Shown here piece after piece: positions 33,219 through 41,634 of a stretch of 64,000 bases of DNA; position 1 is the first letter of the stretch; every line of letters begins with the position of its first letter. Under the pieces are notes generated by a model, which saw only the letters and a program-made list of their open reading frames with translations, made no database searches and was not told the origin of the DNA. Made by a program: the position numbers and the translations under genes. This DNA comes from Bacteroidota bacterium (lineage in GTDB: Bacteria; Bacteroidota; Bacteroidia; Cytophagales; Cyclobacteriaceae): positions 62,001 to 126,000 of the forward strand of contig JAFDYV010000001.1 in assembly GCA_018267275.1 (NCBI GenBank), read 5' to 3'.

Positions 33219-33842
33219 GTGGCCACACAAATCAAAAGAGAGTTTCAACATGTAGAGCCAAAAAGTCGTGCATCATGGCGACAATGGCTGGAAAACAATC
33301 ACACACAGACAGACAGCGTGTGGGTAGTGATTGCCAAAAAAGAAAGCGGGTTGCCCAGCATCACCATCAACGAGATGGTAGAAGAAGCCCTGTGTTTCGG
33401 ATGGATTGACAGCGTGCCCAACAAACTGGCTAAACAACGTTTTAAAGTGTTGGTTTCTCCGCGGAAGGCAAAAAGCAATTGGTCAAAAGTAAACAAAGAC
33501 CGTGCGACCAAGATGATCAAAGCCGGCTTGATGCAACCTGCAGGCCTGGCAATGATTGAACTGGCGAAAAAGAGCGGAACATGGAACACGCTTGACGACA
33601 TCAGTTCCTTAAAACTCCCGCCCGACTTAACGAAGGCACTCGCCAAAAACAAGAAAGCAAATTCCTTTTTTGATCAATTCCCTCCTTCGACCAAAAGAGG
33701 AATTCTTGAATGGATTCAAAACGCAAAAACAGAAGAGACGCGCAGCAAACGCATTGCTGAAACGGTTACCCTAGCAGCAAAAAATATTCGCGCCAATCAA
33801 TACCGGCCACCTAAAACCAAACTCAATAGCGAAGCCAGGTAA
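33219..33842 (+). CDS. YdeI/OmpD-associated family protein
   Basis: The 207-residue protein matches the YdeI family: SRASWRQWLENNHTQTDSVWVVIAKKESGLPSITINEMVEEALCFGWIDSVPNKL, then FKVLVSPRKAKSNWSKVNKDRATKMIKAGLMQPAGLAMIELAKKSGTW. C-terminal parts PPSTKRGILEWIQNAKTEETRSKRIAETV are also typical. The family is associated with stress resistance in enteric bacteria, and the biochemical function is unclear. It begins with GTG one base after the lipoprotein stop and its end overlaps the convergent histidine phosphatase gene by 20 bases. Confidence 0.85.
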   Translation: MATQIKREFQHVEPKSRASWRQWLENNHTQTDSVWVVIAKKESGLPSITINEMVEEALCFGWIDSVPNKLAKQRFKVLVSPRKAKSNWSKVNKDRATKMIKAGLMQPAGLAMIELAKKSGTWNTLDDISSLKLPPDLTKALAKNKKANSFFDQFPPSTKRGILEWIQNAKTEETRSKRIAETVTLAAKNIRANQYRPPKTKLNSEAR

Positions 33843-34314
33843 TCTTTGCATCGCCCACTGATGCAAATGTTAGGATTATCAAGTTGCTGTAGTCGCCATC
33901 GTCAAATGTTTTGTACTCTTCTTTGCCGATGAGACGGTTGATGATAGCGGGCGTAGTGTTAGAGTGCCCACAAATCAGAATCGTGCCGCCTTTCCATTTT
34001 GAAATCATCTCGTCAACTTCAGCGGGTTTAGCACCATCATAGTGTGTGATCGGTAGCGAATGTCGCGAAGCCAATGGCGCAATAGTGTTCTCGGTGCGTT
34101 TGAAGTTGGTGGCATAAATAGCATCGATTTTGGCTTTCGAAAACATATCGGCCAACACCAACGCACGCTTCTTCCCGGCCTCAGAAAGTTCGGGGTTTTT
34201 ACTGCCATCGTTTTCTTTTTCTGCGTGGCGAACCAAAATGACGGTGGTAAGTTTTTCTTGAGCCTGCAACCCTTGAGCAAGACATAAGATGAGAGCAATT
34301 AAAGTCAATCTCAT
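33823..34314 (-). CDS. Histidine phosphatase family protein (SixA-like), exported
   Basis: This 163-residue protein has a signal peptide (LIALILCLAQGLQAQ) and the phosphohistidine catalytic motif LVRHAEKE (family RHG/RHA), plus GKKRALVLADMFSKAKIDAIYATNFKRTENTIAPL and ILICGHSNTTPAIINRLIG with the second catalytic His. Length and motifs match the SixA-like branch of histidine phosphatases. Because it carries a signal peptide it should act on extracytoplasmic phosphoesters rather than on phosphorelay proteins. It starts 6 bases after the stop of the next upstream gene, so the two are co-transcribed. Confidence 0.85.
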   Translation of the reverse strand: MRLTLIALILCLAQGLQAQEKLTTVILVRHAEKENDGSKNPELSEAGKKRALVLADMFSKAKIDAIYATNFKRTENTIAPLASRHSLPITHYDGAKPAEVDEMISKWKGGTILICGHSNTTPAIINRLIGKEEYKTFDDGDYSNLIILTFASVGDAKITWLRY

Positions 34315-34320
34315 AAAGGT

Positions 34321-34812
34321 CTATTTGAATTGCGAAGAAACTGACTCTGGAACCGCACACCCATCTCGCCTGCGCGTATCCGCCAAATGAAAAATCCTCC
34401 AGATCCCATCGCTACCTTTGAAAAGATGGAAGGCATCTACCCCGCAATGACTGAACTTGCTGCCCAAGTAAAAGGCATAATCACACCAAGCTTGTGCAAA
34501 GCGCCCATCTACCTCAATCTTCAAATTCCAAATTGGCTCGTTGTAAGGTTCGGGGTGTGGTGTACCAATTGCCTTCATGAAATTACTAATGCCCGTCTCG
34601 CGTTTAATTACCGGGCCTCCATCTTTCGCTTGCGCAATAGTAGCCATGGTAACTTCACTGGCAAACGCGGTTCGCAACAAGGCGCTGTCGCCTTTCTTCA
34701 TGGCGGTAAACAGGGTCTGTATCGTGACCTCGACTGATTTTTTTTCTTCCGCCACCTGCGCCATTGCGGAAGCACTTGCAACCATCAGGGCCAACCACAA
34801 ATTCTTTCTCAT
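34321..34812 (-). CDS. SnoaL/NTF2-like exported protein
   Basis: This 163-residue protein begins with a signal peptide (MRKNLWLALMVASASAMAQ). A typical NTF2-like domain follows: EKKSVEVTIQTLFTAMKKGDSALLRTAFASEVTM, IEVDGRFAQAWCDYAFYLGSKFSHCGVDAFHLFKGSDGIWRIFHLADTRRR. The family forms cone-shaped folds that bind small molecules, and members act as isomerases, hydrolases or carriers. The upstream ATG (three codons earlier) is also possible, but the internal ATG starts the signal peptide cleanly. It is followed by the histidine phosphatase gene. Confidence 0.8.
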   Translation of the reverse strand: MRKNLWLALMVASASAMAQVAEEKKSVEVTIQTLFTAMKKGDSALLRTAFASEVTMATIAQAKDGGPVIKRETGISNFMKAIGTPHPEPYNEPIWNLKIEVDGRFAQAWCDYAFYLGSKFSHCGVDAFHLFKGSDGIWRIFHLADTRRRDGCAVPESVSSQFK

Positions 34813-34879
34813 GCTGGTCAATCAATTGATTTTTCTCTAGCAAGGAAGCACATTTCAGTGGCACTTCAAAACCACAAAA

Positions 34880-37021
34880 TCAATCTGGCCGATAACGTTT
34901 TACTTTCTTATTCTCTTCGGCTGATGCTGGTTTGATATGAAGAGCAGCACCTCCCCCTGCGGCCAAGTTAAGCTTCACCACCGACCGCTTGTTGACGATA
35001 AACTTTTTAATCTCGTATGCCATCGGATTATCCTTCCAATGGGCATCGAGTGCATCACCATAAATGGTTACAACATAACTTTGGCGGTCATCCAAAAAAT
35101 CAAACGTAACGGGCAGCGCGCGTTTTTCTTCATCGGTAATCGCACCTAAAAACCAATCGGGTTTACCTTTTGCCTTGCGCGCGATGGCCAAGTAATCGCC
35201 AGGCTCTGCCAGGAGTACGCGCGTATCGTCCCAATCTACGGGCACGTCTTTTATGAACTGAAAGGCATCTGGCCGTGCGCGATAGCTTTCAGGCAAGTCT
35301 GCCGCCATTTGAAAAGGACTGTACATTGTTACATATAAAGCCAATTGTTTCGCAAGAGTGGTATGAACTTGGTAAGGGCTCCCGGGTTTAAAAAAATCCA
35401 TCTTGATCTGAAAAATGCCAGGTGTATAGTCCATGGGCCCGCCCATTAATCTTGTAAATGGCAAAATCGTTTCATGCTCGGGTGGGTTGCCAACACTCCA
35501 TGCGTTGAACTCGTTGCCACGGGCAGCTTCACTTGCCATCCAATTCGGATAGGTGCGGTGTAAACCCGTTGGCCGAACCGGCTCGTGCGCATCCACCATC
35601 AACTGATTATTTGCAAGTTTATCTGCCACTCGCAAGTAGTGATTTACCATCCACTGCCCATCATGGTGCTCGCCACGCGGAATGATTTTACCAACATACC
35701 CTGTTTTCACAGCGGGATAATGGTAGCTTTTCATCAAGTGTATGGCTTCGTCCAGTTTGCGTTCGTAATTGGTGACCGAGCCTGACGTTTCGTGGTGCAT
35801 GATCAACTTCACCCCTCTATCATGCGCATAGTTTTTCAACTCGGCCAGGTCGAAATCTGGATATGGCGTTACAAAGTCAAACACATCTTCTTTCCACTTT
35901 CCAAACCAATCCTCCCAACCCACATTCCATCCCTCCACCAGCACGCCATCAAATCCATGCTCTGCTGCAAAGTCGATATACCTTTTTGTGTTGAGGGTGG
36001 TGGCGCCATGTGTGCCATTGGGCGTTAGGCTCTTCCAATCTGTATTTTTCAAAGCTATATTAGATTGGTTTGCATAGTTCCAAGTTGCAAGGCCTACATG
36101 CATCTCCCACCAAACACCCAAAAATTTCTGCGGCTTAATCCACTCCGGGTTGGCGATTTTGGAAGGCTCGTTTAAATTCAAAATGGTTTTGGACGCTAAC
36201 AAATCAGTAGCCTTGTACGAGGCTAAGATGGTGCGCCATGGTGTTTGAAAAGGAGTTTGTAAATATGCTTTGTTGCCCACAGCATCGGGCACCAGGTGAG
36301 ACATTAGCAATGCATTGTCCTTGACCTGCAATTGCATGGCGGGGTAATTGACTAAGGCAGCTTCGTGAATATTGATGTACATGCCTCCATCAGTATTGAG
36401 CAACAAGGGCGTTTGCACAAATTTTTTACCGATGGGACTGCGCACACCAATTTCGGTATGGCGGTCGGCTATGGTGGCGTCTACTTGGCTGAGGTTCGTA
36501 ATACTGTAGGGGTACTCATTGCTATCATAGTCGCCCGGTATCCAAAATGCTTTGTGATCACCTGTGAGTTGAAACTCGGTTAATTCGTCAACCACAATGA
36601 AATATGTTAACTGTGGTTGCTCAGGAAACTCATATCGAAAGGCAAGTCCATCATTGAACAGCCGGAATCGAATGGTTAAATTCACATTGCTTTGGGCTTG
36701 ATGCAACTTTACGGCTAGTTCGCGGTAGTGGTTTGTGATGTTGCGAACTTCGCCCCACACCGGCTGCCACACTTCGAAGTAGGTAGAAGTATCCGTTCTT
36801 AAAACTGTAAAACCTTCGGTGAATGAGGGCGCATCTTTCAGCACCAATCCTAATTTGCAGGGTTTAATCACCTCCTTTTTGCCGAGGAACAAAGAATATG
36901 ATGGTTCCCCGCGATCGGTCAACTTGAACTCTGCCCGCATAACCCCGGAAGGAGAATATATGATTTGGGCGCTTGCTGTGTGGCACAGCATAAATAACGC
37001 CAAGGTGAAAAACGTTTTCAT
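34880..37021 (-). CDS. Glycoside hydrolase family 97 (SusB-like alpha-glucosidase)
   Basis: This 713-residue exported protein has a signal peptide (TFFTLALFMLCHTASAQ), an N-terminal beta-sandwich, a catalytic (beta/alpha)8 barrel at about 290-570, and a C-terminal beta-sandwich. Catalytic-region motifs include VLVEGWNVGWEDWFG, MHHETSGSVTNYERKLDEA, KTGYVGKIIPRGEHHDGQWMVNHYLRVADK and VDAHEPVRPTGLHRTYPN. The conserved Glu in HHET and in DAHEP match the inverting SusB branch rather than retaining GH97 enzymes. It should release glucose from alpha-glucans or related oligosaccharides in the periplasm. No SusC/SusD pair is nearby, so the substrate cannot be inferred from a polysaccharide-use locus. 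Confidence 0.92.
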   Translation of the reverse strand: MKTFFTLALFMLCHTASAQIIYSPSGVMRAEFKLTDRGEPSYSLFLGKKEVIKPCKLGLVLKDAPSFTEGFTVLRTDTSTYFEVWQPVWGEVRNITNHYRELAVKLHQAQSNVNLTIRFRLFNDGLAFRYEFPEQPQLTYFIVVDELTEFQLTGDHKAFWIPGDYDSNEYPYSITNLSQVDATIADRHTEIGVRSPIGKKFVQTPLLLNTDGGMYINIHEAALVNYPAMQLQVKDNALLMSHLVPDAVGNKAYLQTPFQTPWRTILASYKATDLLASKTILNLNEPSKIANPEWIKPQKFLGVWWEMHVGLATWNYANQSNIALKNTDWKSLTPNGTHGATTLNTKRYIDFAAEHGFDGVLVEGWNVGWEDWFGKWKEDVFDFVTPYPDFDLAELKNYAHDRGVKLIMHHETSGSVTNYERKLDEAIHLMKSYHYPAVKTGYVGKIIPRGEHHDGQWMVNHYLRVADKLANNQLMVDAHEPVRPTGLHRTYPNWMASEAARGNEFNAWSVGNPPEHETILPFTRLMGGPMDYTPGIFQIKMDFFKPGSPYQVHTTLAKQLALYVTMYSPFQMAADLPESYRARPDAFQFIKDVPVDWDDTRVLLAEPGDYLAIARKAKGKPDWFLGAITDEEKRALPVTFDFLDDRQSYVVTIYGDALDAHWKDNPMAYEIKKFIVNKRSVVKLNLAAGGGAALHIKPASAEENKKVKRYRPD

Positions 37022-37153
37022 AACATCATTTTGATTTGTACGGTGCGAAACTAATTGTGCATGTTCTCCTAAAAAATGAGATTGGTCACCTTCTGTGTAT
37101 TTCTTAAAGTCAAGATTTCCGGTTTGGTTATATTGGCGAAAAATTAGCTTTAT

Positions 37154-37528
37154 ATGACAACCAAAACCACCAACATTCTTTACTGGACAGCGACTGCTTT
37201 ATTTTCTGTATTGATGATTTTTTCTGCGGTGGGCGGCATTCAACCATCGCAACAAGCCATTGACCTAATTCACGGGCAGTTAGGCTACCCTATTTACTTT
37301 ATTCCGTTCATTAGTGTAGCGAAGATTGTGGGTAGCATTGCGATATTGATACCAGCACTAAAGCGCGCCAAAGAATGGGCCTATGCAGGATTGTTTTTCG
37401 ACTTGGTCGCAGCAATCTACTCAGCTGTCGCATCCAACGGCTTCGATCCAATGATGCTTTCGCTGGCGATTTGGTTTGTACCAGGGATTACTTCGTATGT
37501 ACTTTGGCAGAGAAGGCAAAATATCTAG
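37154..37528 (+). CDS. DoxX-like family membrane protein
   Basis: A 124-residue protein with four hydrophobic helices: ILYWTATALFSVLMIFSAVGGI, YPIYFIPFISVAKIVGSIAILIPAL, AYAGLFFDLVAAIYSAVA and LSLAIWFVPGITSYVLW. The conserved LGYP and KIVGSIAIL match the DoxX-like family. Members are linked to quinone or redox processes in a few organisms, but most have no assigned role. It lies alone between divergent and convergent neighbours. Upstream, TTG and TAGCTTTA at 18-base spacing near the ATG could be a promoter that yields a nearly leaderless mRNA. Confidence 0.8.
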   Translation: MTTKTTNILYWTATALFSVLMIFSAVGGIQPSQQAIDLIHGQLGYPIYFIPFISVAKIVGSIAILIPALKRAKEWAYAGLFFDLVAAIYSAVASNGFDPMMLSLAIWFVPGITSYVLWQRRQNI

Positions 37529-37532
37529 CGGA

Positions 37533-39092
37533 CTAAGTGCCTTGCATCACACGTTGCTTGAGGCGCTCAGACAACCTTAGGGTAAACGCAACTAAAGTGA
37601 GTGTAGGATTGGCCGCCCCGGCCGTCACATAACACCCAGATCCCGCAACATGAAGGTTCCGCACACCATGCACCTGGCAATGAACATCGACCACTCCCTG
37701 TTTAGCGGTTGTACCCATTCGTGTAGTCCCCATGTGGTGCCACCCGGCATTTGTAGCTTTAGGAAAAGTTTCATCGTTTTCATCAACAAGAAAATCAAAT
37801 AACTTAATTCGGGCGAACCCTGCTTTGCCAACTTCTTGTGCAATGATTTGATTTATTCTTCTCAGACTACGCTTATCAAGCGGAGTAAGTGCCCAATGTA
37901 AATCAGCAAGTGGAATACCGTCCGCGTCTTTTTTTGTGCTGAGGGTTACCCTTGAGTCGCGGTTGGGAGACTGTTCCATTCTGGTTTGAAAAGTAAAGGC
38001 ACGTGTAATAGCTCCCTTGTTAATTGTCTTCCCTTTTTCCGCAGCCTCATCCCAAGTTTTAAACATATTCTCACCCGATTTTCTCGGGTCTTCGTTTTGC
38101 CAAGCGTCAATGCGTGCGGGCGTAAACCTAGCTACTGGTGTTGGCGTCAACCCACAGGTACCGTTGAGAATTTTTTCTTTTACCTGAACTTCTTTCCTGA
38201 TTGCAAGTTCATTCCAAATGTTCAGCTCCGTATTCCAAGTGAACAACCCTGTTGGAAATGGTTTTAATAACCACATTTCAGCGGTATCTACTTCCAAATG
38301 CTCCATAAAATACCGACCAACTAGATCGTTGTCATTTCCCAAACCCTTTTTTGCTTGGTTATTTGCCGCCAGCAGCATACGGGCATTTTGAATAGCGCCT
38401 GTGGCCAATATAAAATGCTTAGCATGCACGCGGTGTTGGCGACCTGTGTCGTTTTTTATTACCACTTCATCAATATGATTGACGGGTTCGTTCGCGCGAA
38501 AGTCAATTACTCGTGCATAGGTGTACAAATGAATATTGGGAGCATTTACAATCACATGTCGGTAGGCCTTTTTGAAGCCACCTCTCCAACTAGCAACTCC
38601 GCTTAAGTGCCAAACCTTATTCCAAATAACATTATCATCCAACGGAAAGGGATTTAGGTTTGGCGCTTGCTTTTGCCAATAACCCAATTCGTACTGATAT
38701 GGTCCAAGCTTCAACGGGGTATGCGCGCGTTCATAATAGATGTCAAGGTCCTGCCGAGCAATTGGCCATTCGCTGTCTGGAACCCAATCCCTTTTTTCAA
38801 AATCAATCTCGTCAAACGTGGAACACATGCCTGCCCAATGATTTGTGGTCCCCCCGAATTGTGCCATGCGTGTAGACCGAAGAGGAAAATACCGTTGGCC
38901 TTTGCCGACACCAGCAAGCATATCTTGCACTTTATCATCATACTCAAATCCACCCGCCTCCAACAGAACAACTTTATAAGGCGTGTCCATCCAATCCATT
39001 GCCATGCTCAAGCCGGCTGGTCCCGCACCGATAATGCAAATGTCGCCCTCTATCACGCTTTCAGATGGCAACTTTCTGGCATCGATATGCAT
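37533..39092 (-). CDS. GMC-family FAD oxidoreductase
   Basis: From the ATG at 39092 the protein has 519 residues. The N-terminus carries the dinucleotide-binding fold (GDICIIGAGPAGLSMAMDWM with LLEAGG), then GTTNHWAGMCSTFDEIDFEKR. The C-terminus has the GMC pattern WHHMGTTRMG, VHGVRNLHVAGSGCYVTAGAANPTLTLVAFTLRLSERL. GMC enzymes oxidise sugars, alcohols or aldehydes with FAD. The frame extends 24 codons further into the upstream gene, but the ATG given avoids that overlap. The neighbouring Tat-exported small protein is the usual partner of such dehydrogenases, so this is probably the large subunit of a periplasmic complex, reaching the periplasm by hitchhiking on its partner. Confidence 0.9.
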   Translation of the reverse strand: MHIDARKLPSESVIEGDICIIGAGPAGLSMAMDWMDTPYKVVLLEAGGFEYDDKVQDMLAGVGKGQRYFPLRSTRMAQFGGTTNHWAGMCSTFDEIDFEKRDWVPDSEWPIARQDLDIYYERAHTPLKLGPYQYELGYWQKQAPNLNPFPLDDNVIWNKVWHLSGVASWRGGFKKAYRHVIVNAPNIHLYTYARVIDFRANEPVNHIDEVVIKNDTGRQHRVHAKHFILATGAIQNARMLLAANNQAKKGLGNDNDLVGRYFMEHLEVDTAEMWLLKPFPTGLFTWNTELNIWNELAIRKEVQVKEKILNGTCGLTPTPVARFTPARIDAWQNEDPRKSGENMFKTWDEAAEKGKTINKGAITRAFTFQTRMEQSPNRDSRVTLSTKKDADGIPLADLHWALTPLDKRSLRRINQIIAQEVGKAGFARIKLFDFLVDENDETFPKATNAGWHHMGTTRMGTTAKQGVVDVHCQVHGVRNLHVAGSGCYVTAGAANPTLTLVAFTLRLSERLKQRVMQGT

Positions 39093-39097
39093 ATGCT

Positions 39098-39478
39098 TTA
39101 TCCGTTTTTGTTTAGCAAATAGACCAGCGCACATTGACGGGCTTCTGTCCGCGATAACATCCAACCATCGATGATTACCGTATTGTTACTCTGAAAATCA
39201 TTTTTTGTAATTTCCTGCAACGTTGTCTTATCACGATTTTTAACATCTGAGAATAGAATGCGCGCAAGAAAACGCTCGCTCATTTCATTGGGAAATTTGC
39301 TACAATATCTCTCACCGATGTCTGCAATATTTTTTTGATCCCAAATGAGAGACAATAACTCCGGGACTGCAAGCGCTTTGTCATAGTCTGGGGTTCTGTA
39401 AAACAAGAAGTGAATAGCAGGAATAGCGGCAACGGTTGCCCCCGCAGATGCGAGCAAAACAAAATTTCTCCGTTTCAT
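39098..39478 (-). CDS. Tat-exported small subunit, gluconate 2-dehydrogenase subunit 3-like
   Basis: This 126-residue protein starts with MKRRNFVLLASAGATVAAIPAIHFL, a twin-arginine-type signal, and continues with LAVPELLSLIWDQKNIADIGERYCSKFPNEMSERFLARIL and CALVYLLNKNG. Size, signal type and position directly upstream of a GMC oxidoreductase match the third subunit of gluconate 2-dehydrogenase-like complexes. The downstream oxidoreductase has no signal of its own, so it may be carried through the Tat system by this protein. The frame could start 21 codons earlier, but a promoter element ends just upstream of the chosen ATG. Confidence 0.75.
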   Translation of the reverse strand: MKRRNFVLLASAGATVAAIPAIHFLFYRTPDYDKALAVPELLSLIWDQKNIADIGERYCSKFPNEMSERFLARILFSDVKNRDKTTLQEITKNDFQSNNTVIIDGWMLSRTEARQCALVYLLNKNG

Positions 39479-39511
39479 AAGCGAATCGGGTTTACGGTGG
39501 TTAAGCCTGAG

Positions 39512-39541
39512 TGAAGATAACAAAAACTCCCTCGAAAGCAA
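39512..39541 (-). promoter_or_regulatory. Probable promoter of the GMC oxidoreductase operon
   Basis: On the - strand a TTTG is followed after 19 bases by TATCTTCA, which matches the Bacteroidota -33 TTG and the first half of the -7 TAnnTTTG at the expected spacing. It lies 34 bases before the chosen ATG and within the longer reading frame, which supports the shorter protein. Confidence 0.4.
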
Positions 39542-39667
39542 ACTGTGTCGATTGAGGTATTTGTGAATCGAAATGCCGCAGCACCAATTTTTACTGGATC
39601 AACGAAATCTCATTCCATATCTTTCAAAAAATCGCTACTTTTATCACTTGTTACCATCTGGTGTTTT

Positions 39668-40810
39668 ATGAAATATGCGTTTTTGTTGTTCTGTACGCTG
39701 AATAGTATCGTGGCGTTGGCTCAAACTGATAGTCTGGAAAAGTCTTTGGCCACCGCCAAAGGCGATCAACGGGTAAAGGCCCTCAATGAACTGTTCCGTT
39801 CTAACTTCAATTCAGAGCCTGTAAAAGCCATCGGCTTCGCACGGCAAGCATTGACTTTGGCTACAGAAATAGACGATCGCAAAGGCATGGCTGCGGCTTA
39901 CAATAACCTAGGCGTTGCCTACAAAAGCCAGGGCGCCCTTGATAAATCGCTGGAGTACTACCTGCGGGCATTAAGTATTTACGATAACATTAAGAACAAA
40001 GACGGCATTGCCACCACCAAGAGCAACATTGGCACGATCTACTCCATTAAAAAAGATTATGGCCAAGCAATGAAATATTTTGAAGAAGCCAACGCCTCGT
40101 TTACAGAATTGGGCGAGCAAGATAAAATCATCGGGTCGATGAATAACCTGGGCATCTTGCATAGCGACTTACAGTTATTTGAGCAGGCGTTAAAATATTT
40201 TTCTCAGGCATCTCAATTGAGTGAAAAAATTGGAAAAGTAACAGCCGACCCGCTGAATAACATCGGCAACTTATACTTCAGGCAGGGTAACTACCAGCGC
40301 GCGGCCGACTACTACGAGCAGGCTATGGTGTTGGCTCGCAAAGACAACGATCAAAACACGTTGCTATATACGCTTGCGAACTTGGGAGAACTTTATGCAA
40401 AGGCAGGACAAACCGGCAAAGCACAAGCTTATTTAGATTCCGCTTCGGCATTGAGCGAGAAACTGCAAGCATATGTCTTTCAGCCTACCATCTTAAAGAG
40501 CCAAGCCATCAATTTTGCAAAGCAAAACAAGATGAAGGAAGCCTACGAAACCATGCTGCGCTACGATCAGGCCAAAGAGAAAATTTATGGCGAAGAAAGC
40601 ACTCGTAAGATTGCTCAGATGGAAATGGCGCTCGATTTACAGGAGAAAGAAAAAGAAATTGAAAACCTAAAGGCCACTGACGAAATCAAAAGTCTGCAGC
40701 TAAAAAGTTCACGGATGTTCATCATTGTCACAGTACTTGGGATTATCATTCTGATTGGTTTGGTAAACTTTGTTTACACTAAAAAGAAACTGCCCCGCAT
40801 TCAAAGATGA
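39668..40810 (+). CDS. Exported TPR-repeat protein with C-terminal membrane helix
   Basis: This 380-residue protein has a signal peptide (YAFLLFCTLNSIVALAQ), at least six TPR repeats (for example AAAYNNLGVAYKSQGALDKSLEYYLRAL, IGSMNNLGILHSDLQLFEQALKYFSQA and TLLYTLANLGELYAKAGQ) and a coiled coil (LQEKEKEIENLKATDEIKSLQLK). A membrane helix (MFIIVTVLGIIILIGLVNFVY) leads to a short basic tail. The layout is that of the periplasmic sensor half of Bacteroidota histidine kinases or regulators, but the cytoplasmic output domain is missing. The frame extends 41 codons upstream without good composition; the ATG at the signal peptide is preferred. It overlaps the next gene by 4 bases. Confidence 0.8.
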   Translation: MKYAFLLFCTLNSIVALAQTDSLEKSLATAKGDQRVKALNELFRSNFNSEPVKAIGFARQALTLATEIDDRKGMAAAYNNLGVAYKSQGALDKSLEYYLRALSIYDNIKNKDGIATTKSNIGTIYSIKKDYGQAMKYFEEANASFTELGEQDKIIGSMNNLGILHSDLQLFEQALKYFSQASQLSEKIGKVTADPLNNIGNLYFRQGNYQRAADYYEQAMVLARKDNDQNTLLYTLANLGELYAKAGQTGKAQAYLDSASALSEKLQAYVFQPTILKSQAINFAKQNKMKEAYETMLRYDQAKEKIYGEESTRKIAQMEMALDLQEKEKEIENLKATDEIKSLQLKSSRMFIIVTVLGIIILIGLVNFVYTKKKLPRIQR

Positions 40811-41346
40811 CGCGAGCAGACGCCTACACGCTGTTGGTTTCGCTTACCAAAAGCACTAGCCTTTTGCGCCACATGCGCAGTATCGAATTGGTAATGGAAG
40901 CCTATGCCGAAAAACTTGGTCAGGACAAAAACGCCTGGGGCATTGCCGGGCTACTGCACGATGCCGACTATGAAGCATACCCCGAACAACATCCTAACAT
41001 CATTGTAGCACAACTGCTCGCCTTGGGCGAAACTGAAATTGCCCACGCCATTTCTGCCCACTACACGAAGTGGAATGTTCCATACGAAACCCTGATGGAC
41101 AAGGCATTACTCGCTTGCGATGAACTTACCGGTTTTATCATTGCTTGCTGCCAGGTACGGCCCGATGGAATCAGTTCTTTGGAAGTGAAATCGGTAGTGA
41201 AGAAATTGAAGGACAAGGGCTTTGCCGCCAAAGTAGAGCGAGACGAAGTTTACAAAGGCGCAGAATTGCTGGGGGTAGATTTGAACGACCATATTGGGTT
41301 CATTATCTCCGTTTTGAAGAATAACCGTGAAGAACTGGGCATTTGA
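40807..41346 (+). CDS. HD-domain hydrolase (HDIG family)
   Basis: This 179-residue protein has the HD metal-binding pattern: RHMRSIELVMEAYAEKLG, WGIAGLLHDADYEAYPEQHP with the His-Asp pair, AISAHYTKW, and KALLACDELTGFIIA with the last Asp. The order H...HD...D and the size match small HDIG proteins that hydrolyse nucleotide phosphoesters. The ATGA overlap with the TPR gene indicates coupled translation, which is unexpected because the two proteins act in different compartments; the pair may belong to one regulatory unit. The substrate is unknown. Confidence 0.85.
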   Translation: MTRADAYTLLVSLTKSTSLLRHMRSIELVMEAYAEKLGQDKNAWGIAGLLHDADYEAYPEQHPNIIVAQLLALGETEIAHAISAHYTKWNVPYETLMDKALLACDELTGFIIACCQVRPDGISSLEVKSVVKKLKDKGFAAKVERDEVYKGAELLGVDLNDHIGFIISVLKNNREELGI

Positions 41347-41371
41347 CCCGAAATTATCCACGAATGAGGGC

Positions 41372-41401
41372 TTGAAATTTCGTTGTGCACCGCTATATTT
41401 G
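41372..41401 (+). promoter_or_regulatory. Bacteroidota promoter of the 40-residue membrane protein
   Basis: TTG is followed after exactly 19 bases by TATATTTG, a perfect match to the Bacteroidota -33 and -7 consensus (TTG-N19-TAnnTTTG). The small ORF starts 20 bases after the -7 element, so the expected leader is about 15 bases. Confidence 0.75.
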
Positions 41402-41421
41402 AGGGTCTAAAAAGCAGAATT

Positions 41422-41544
41422 ATGTTTCATCAAAATGTGGGCGATGGCGCCAATATCTTCATGATTATTGTAGCTGTGATTGTTGGCTTTGCTGCCGCAA
41501 TGGGCTATGTAGACTATCTGAAGACTAAGCAAAAAGGCGAGTAA
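41422..41544 (+). CDS. Small single-pass membrane protein, 40 residues
   Basis: This short gene begins MFHQNVGDGANIF and has one hydrophobic helix (MIIVAVIVGFAAAMGYV) followed by a basic tail (DYLKTKQKGE). Positive residues after the helix suggest that the tail faces the cytoplasm. A consensus promoter lies immediately upstream, which raises confidence well above that usual for such a short ORF. No family was recognised. Small proteins of this design often bind and regulate membrane complexes. Confidence 0.6.
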   Translation: MFHQNVGDGANIFMIIVAVIVGFAAAMGYVDYLKTKQKGE

Positions 41545-41634
41545 TAAGTGCAAGGGCTTGCAGAGCTCTAATCTCGTTTCCTAAGTCAGCTAATCATTTG
41601 ATGTCTTTTGATTTCAATTTACCTACATTGGTAG

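Noticed and set aside
38667..39122. A + strand frame of 151 codons opposite the GMC oxidoreductase
   Set aside because: It overlaps a well-supported gene completely and has no recognisable protein features.
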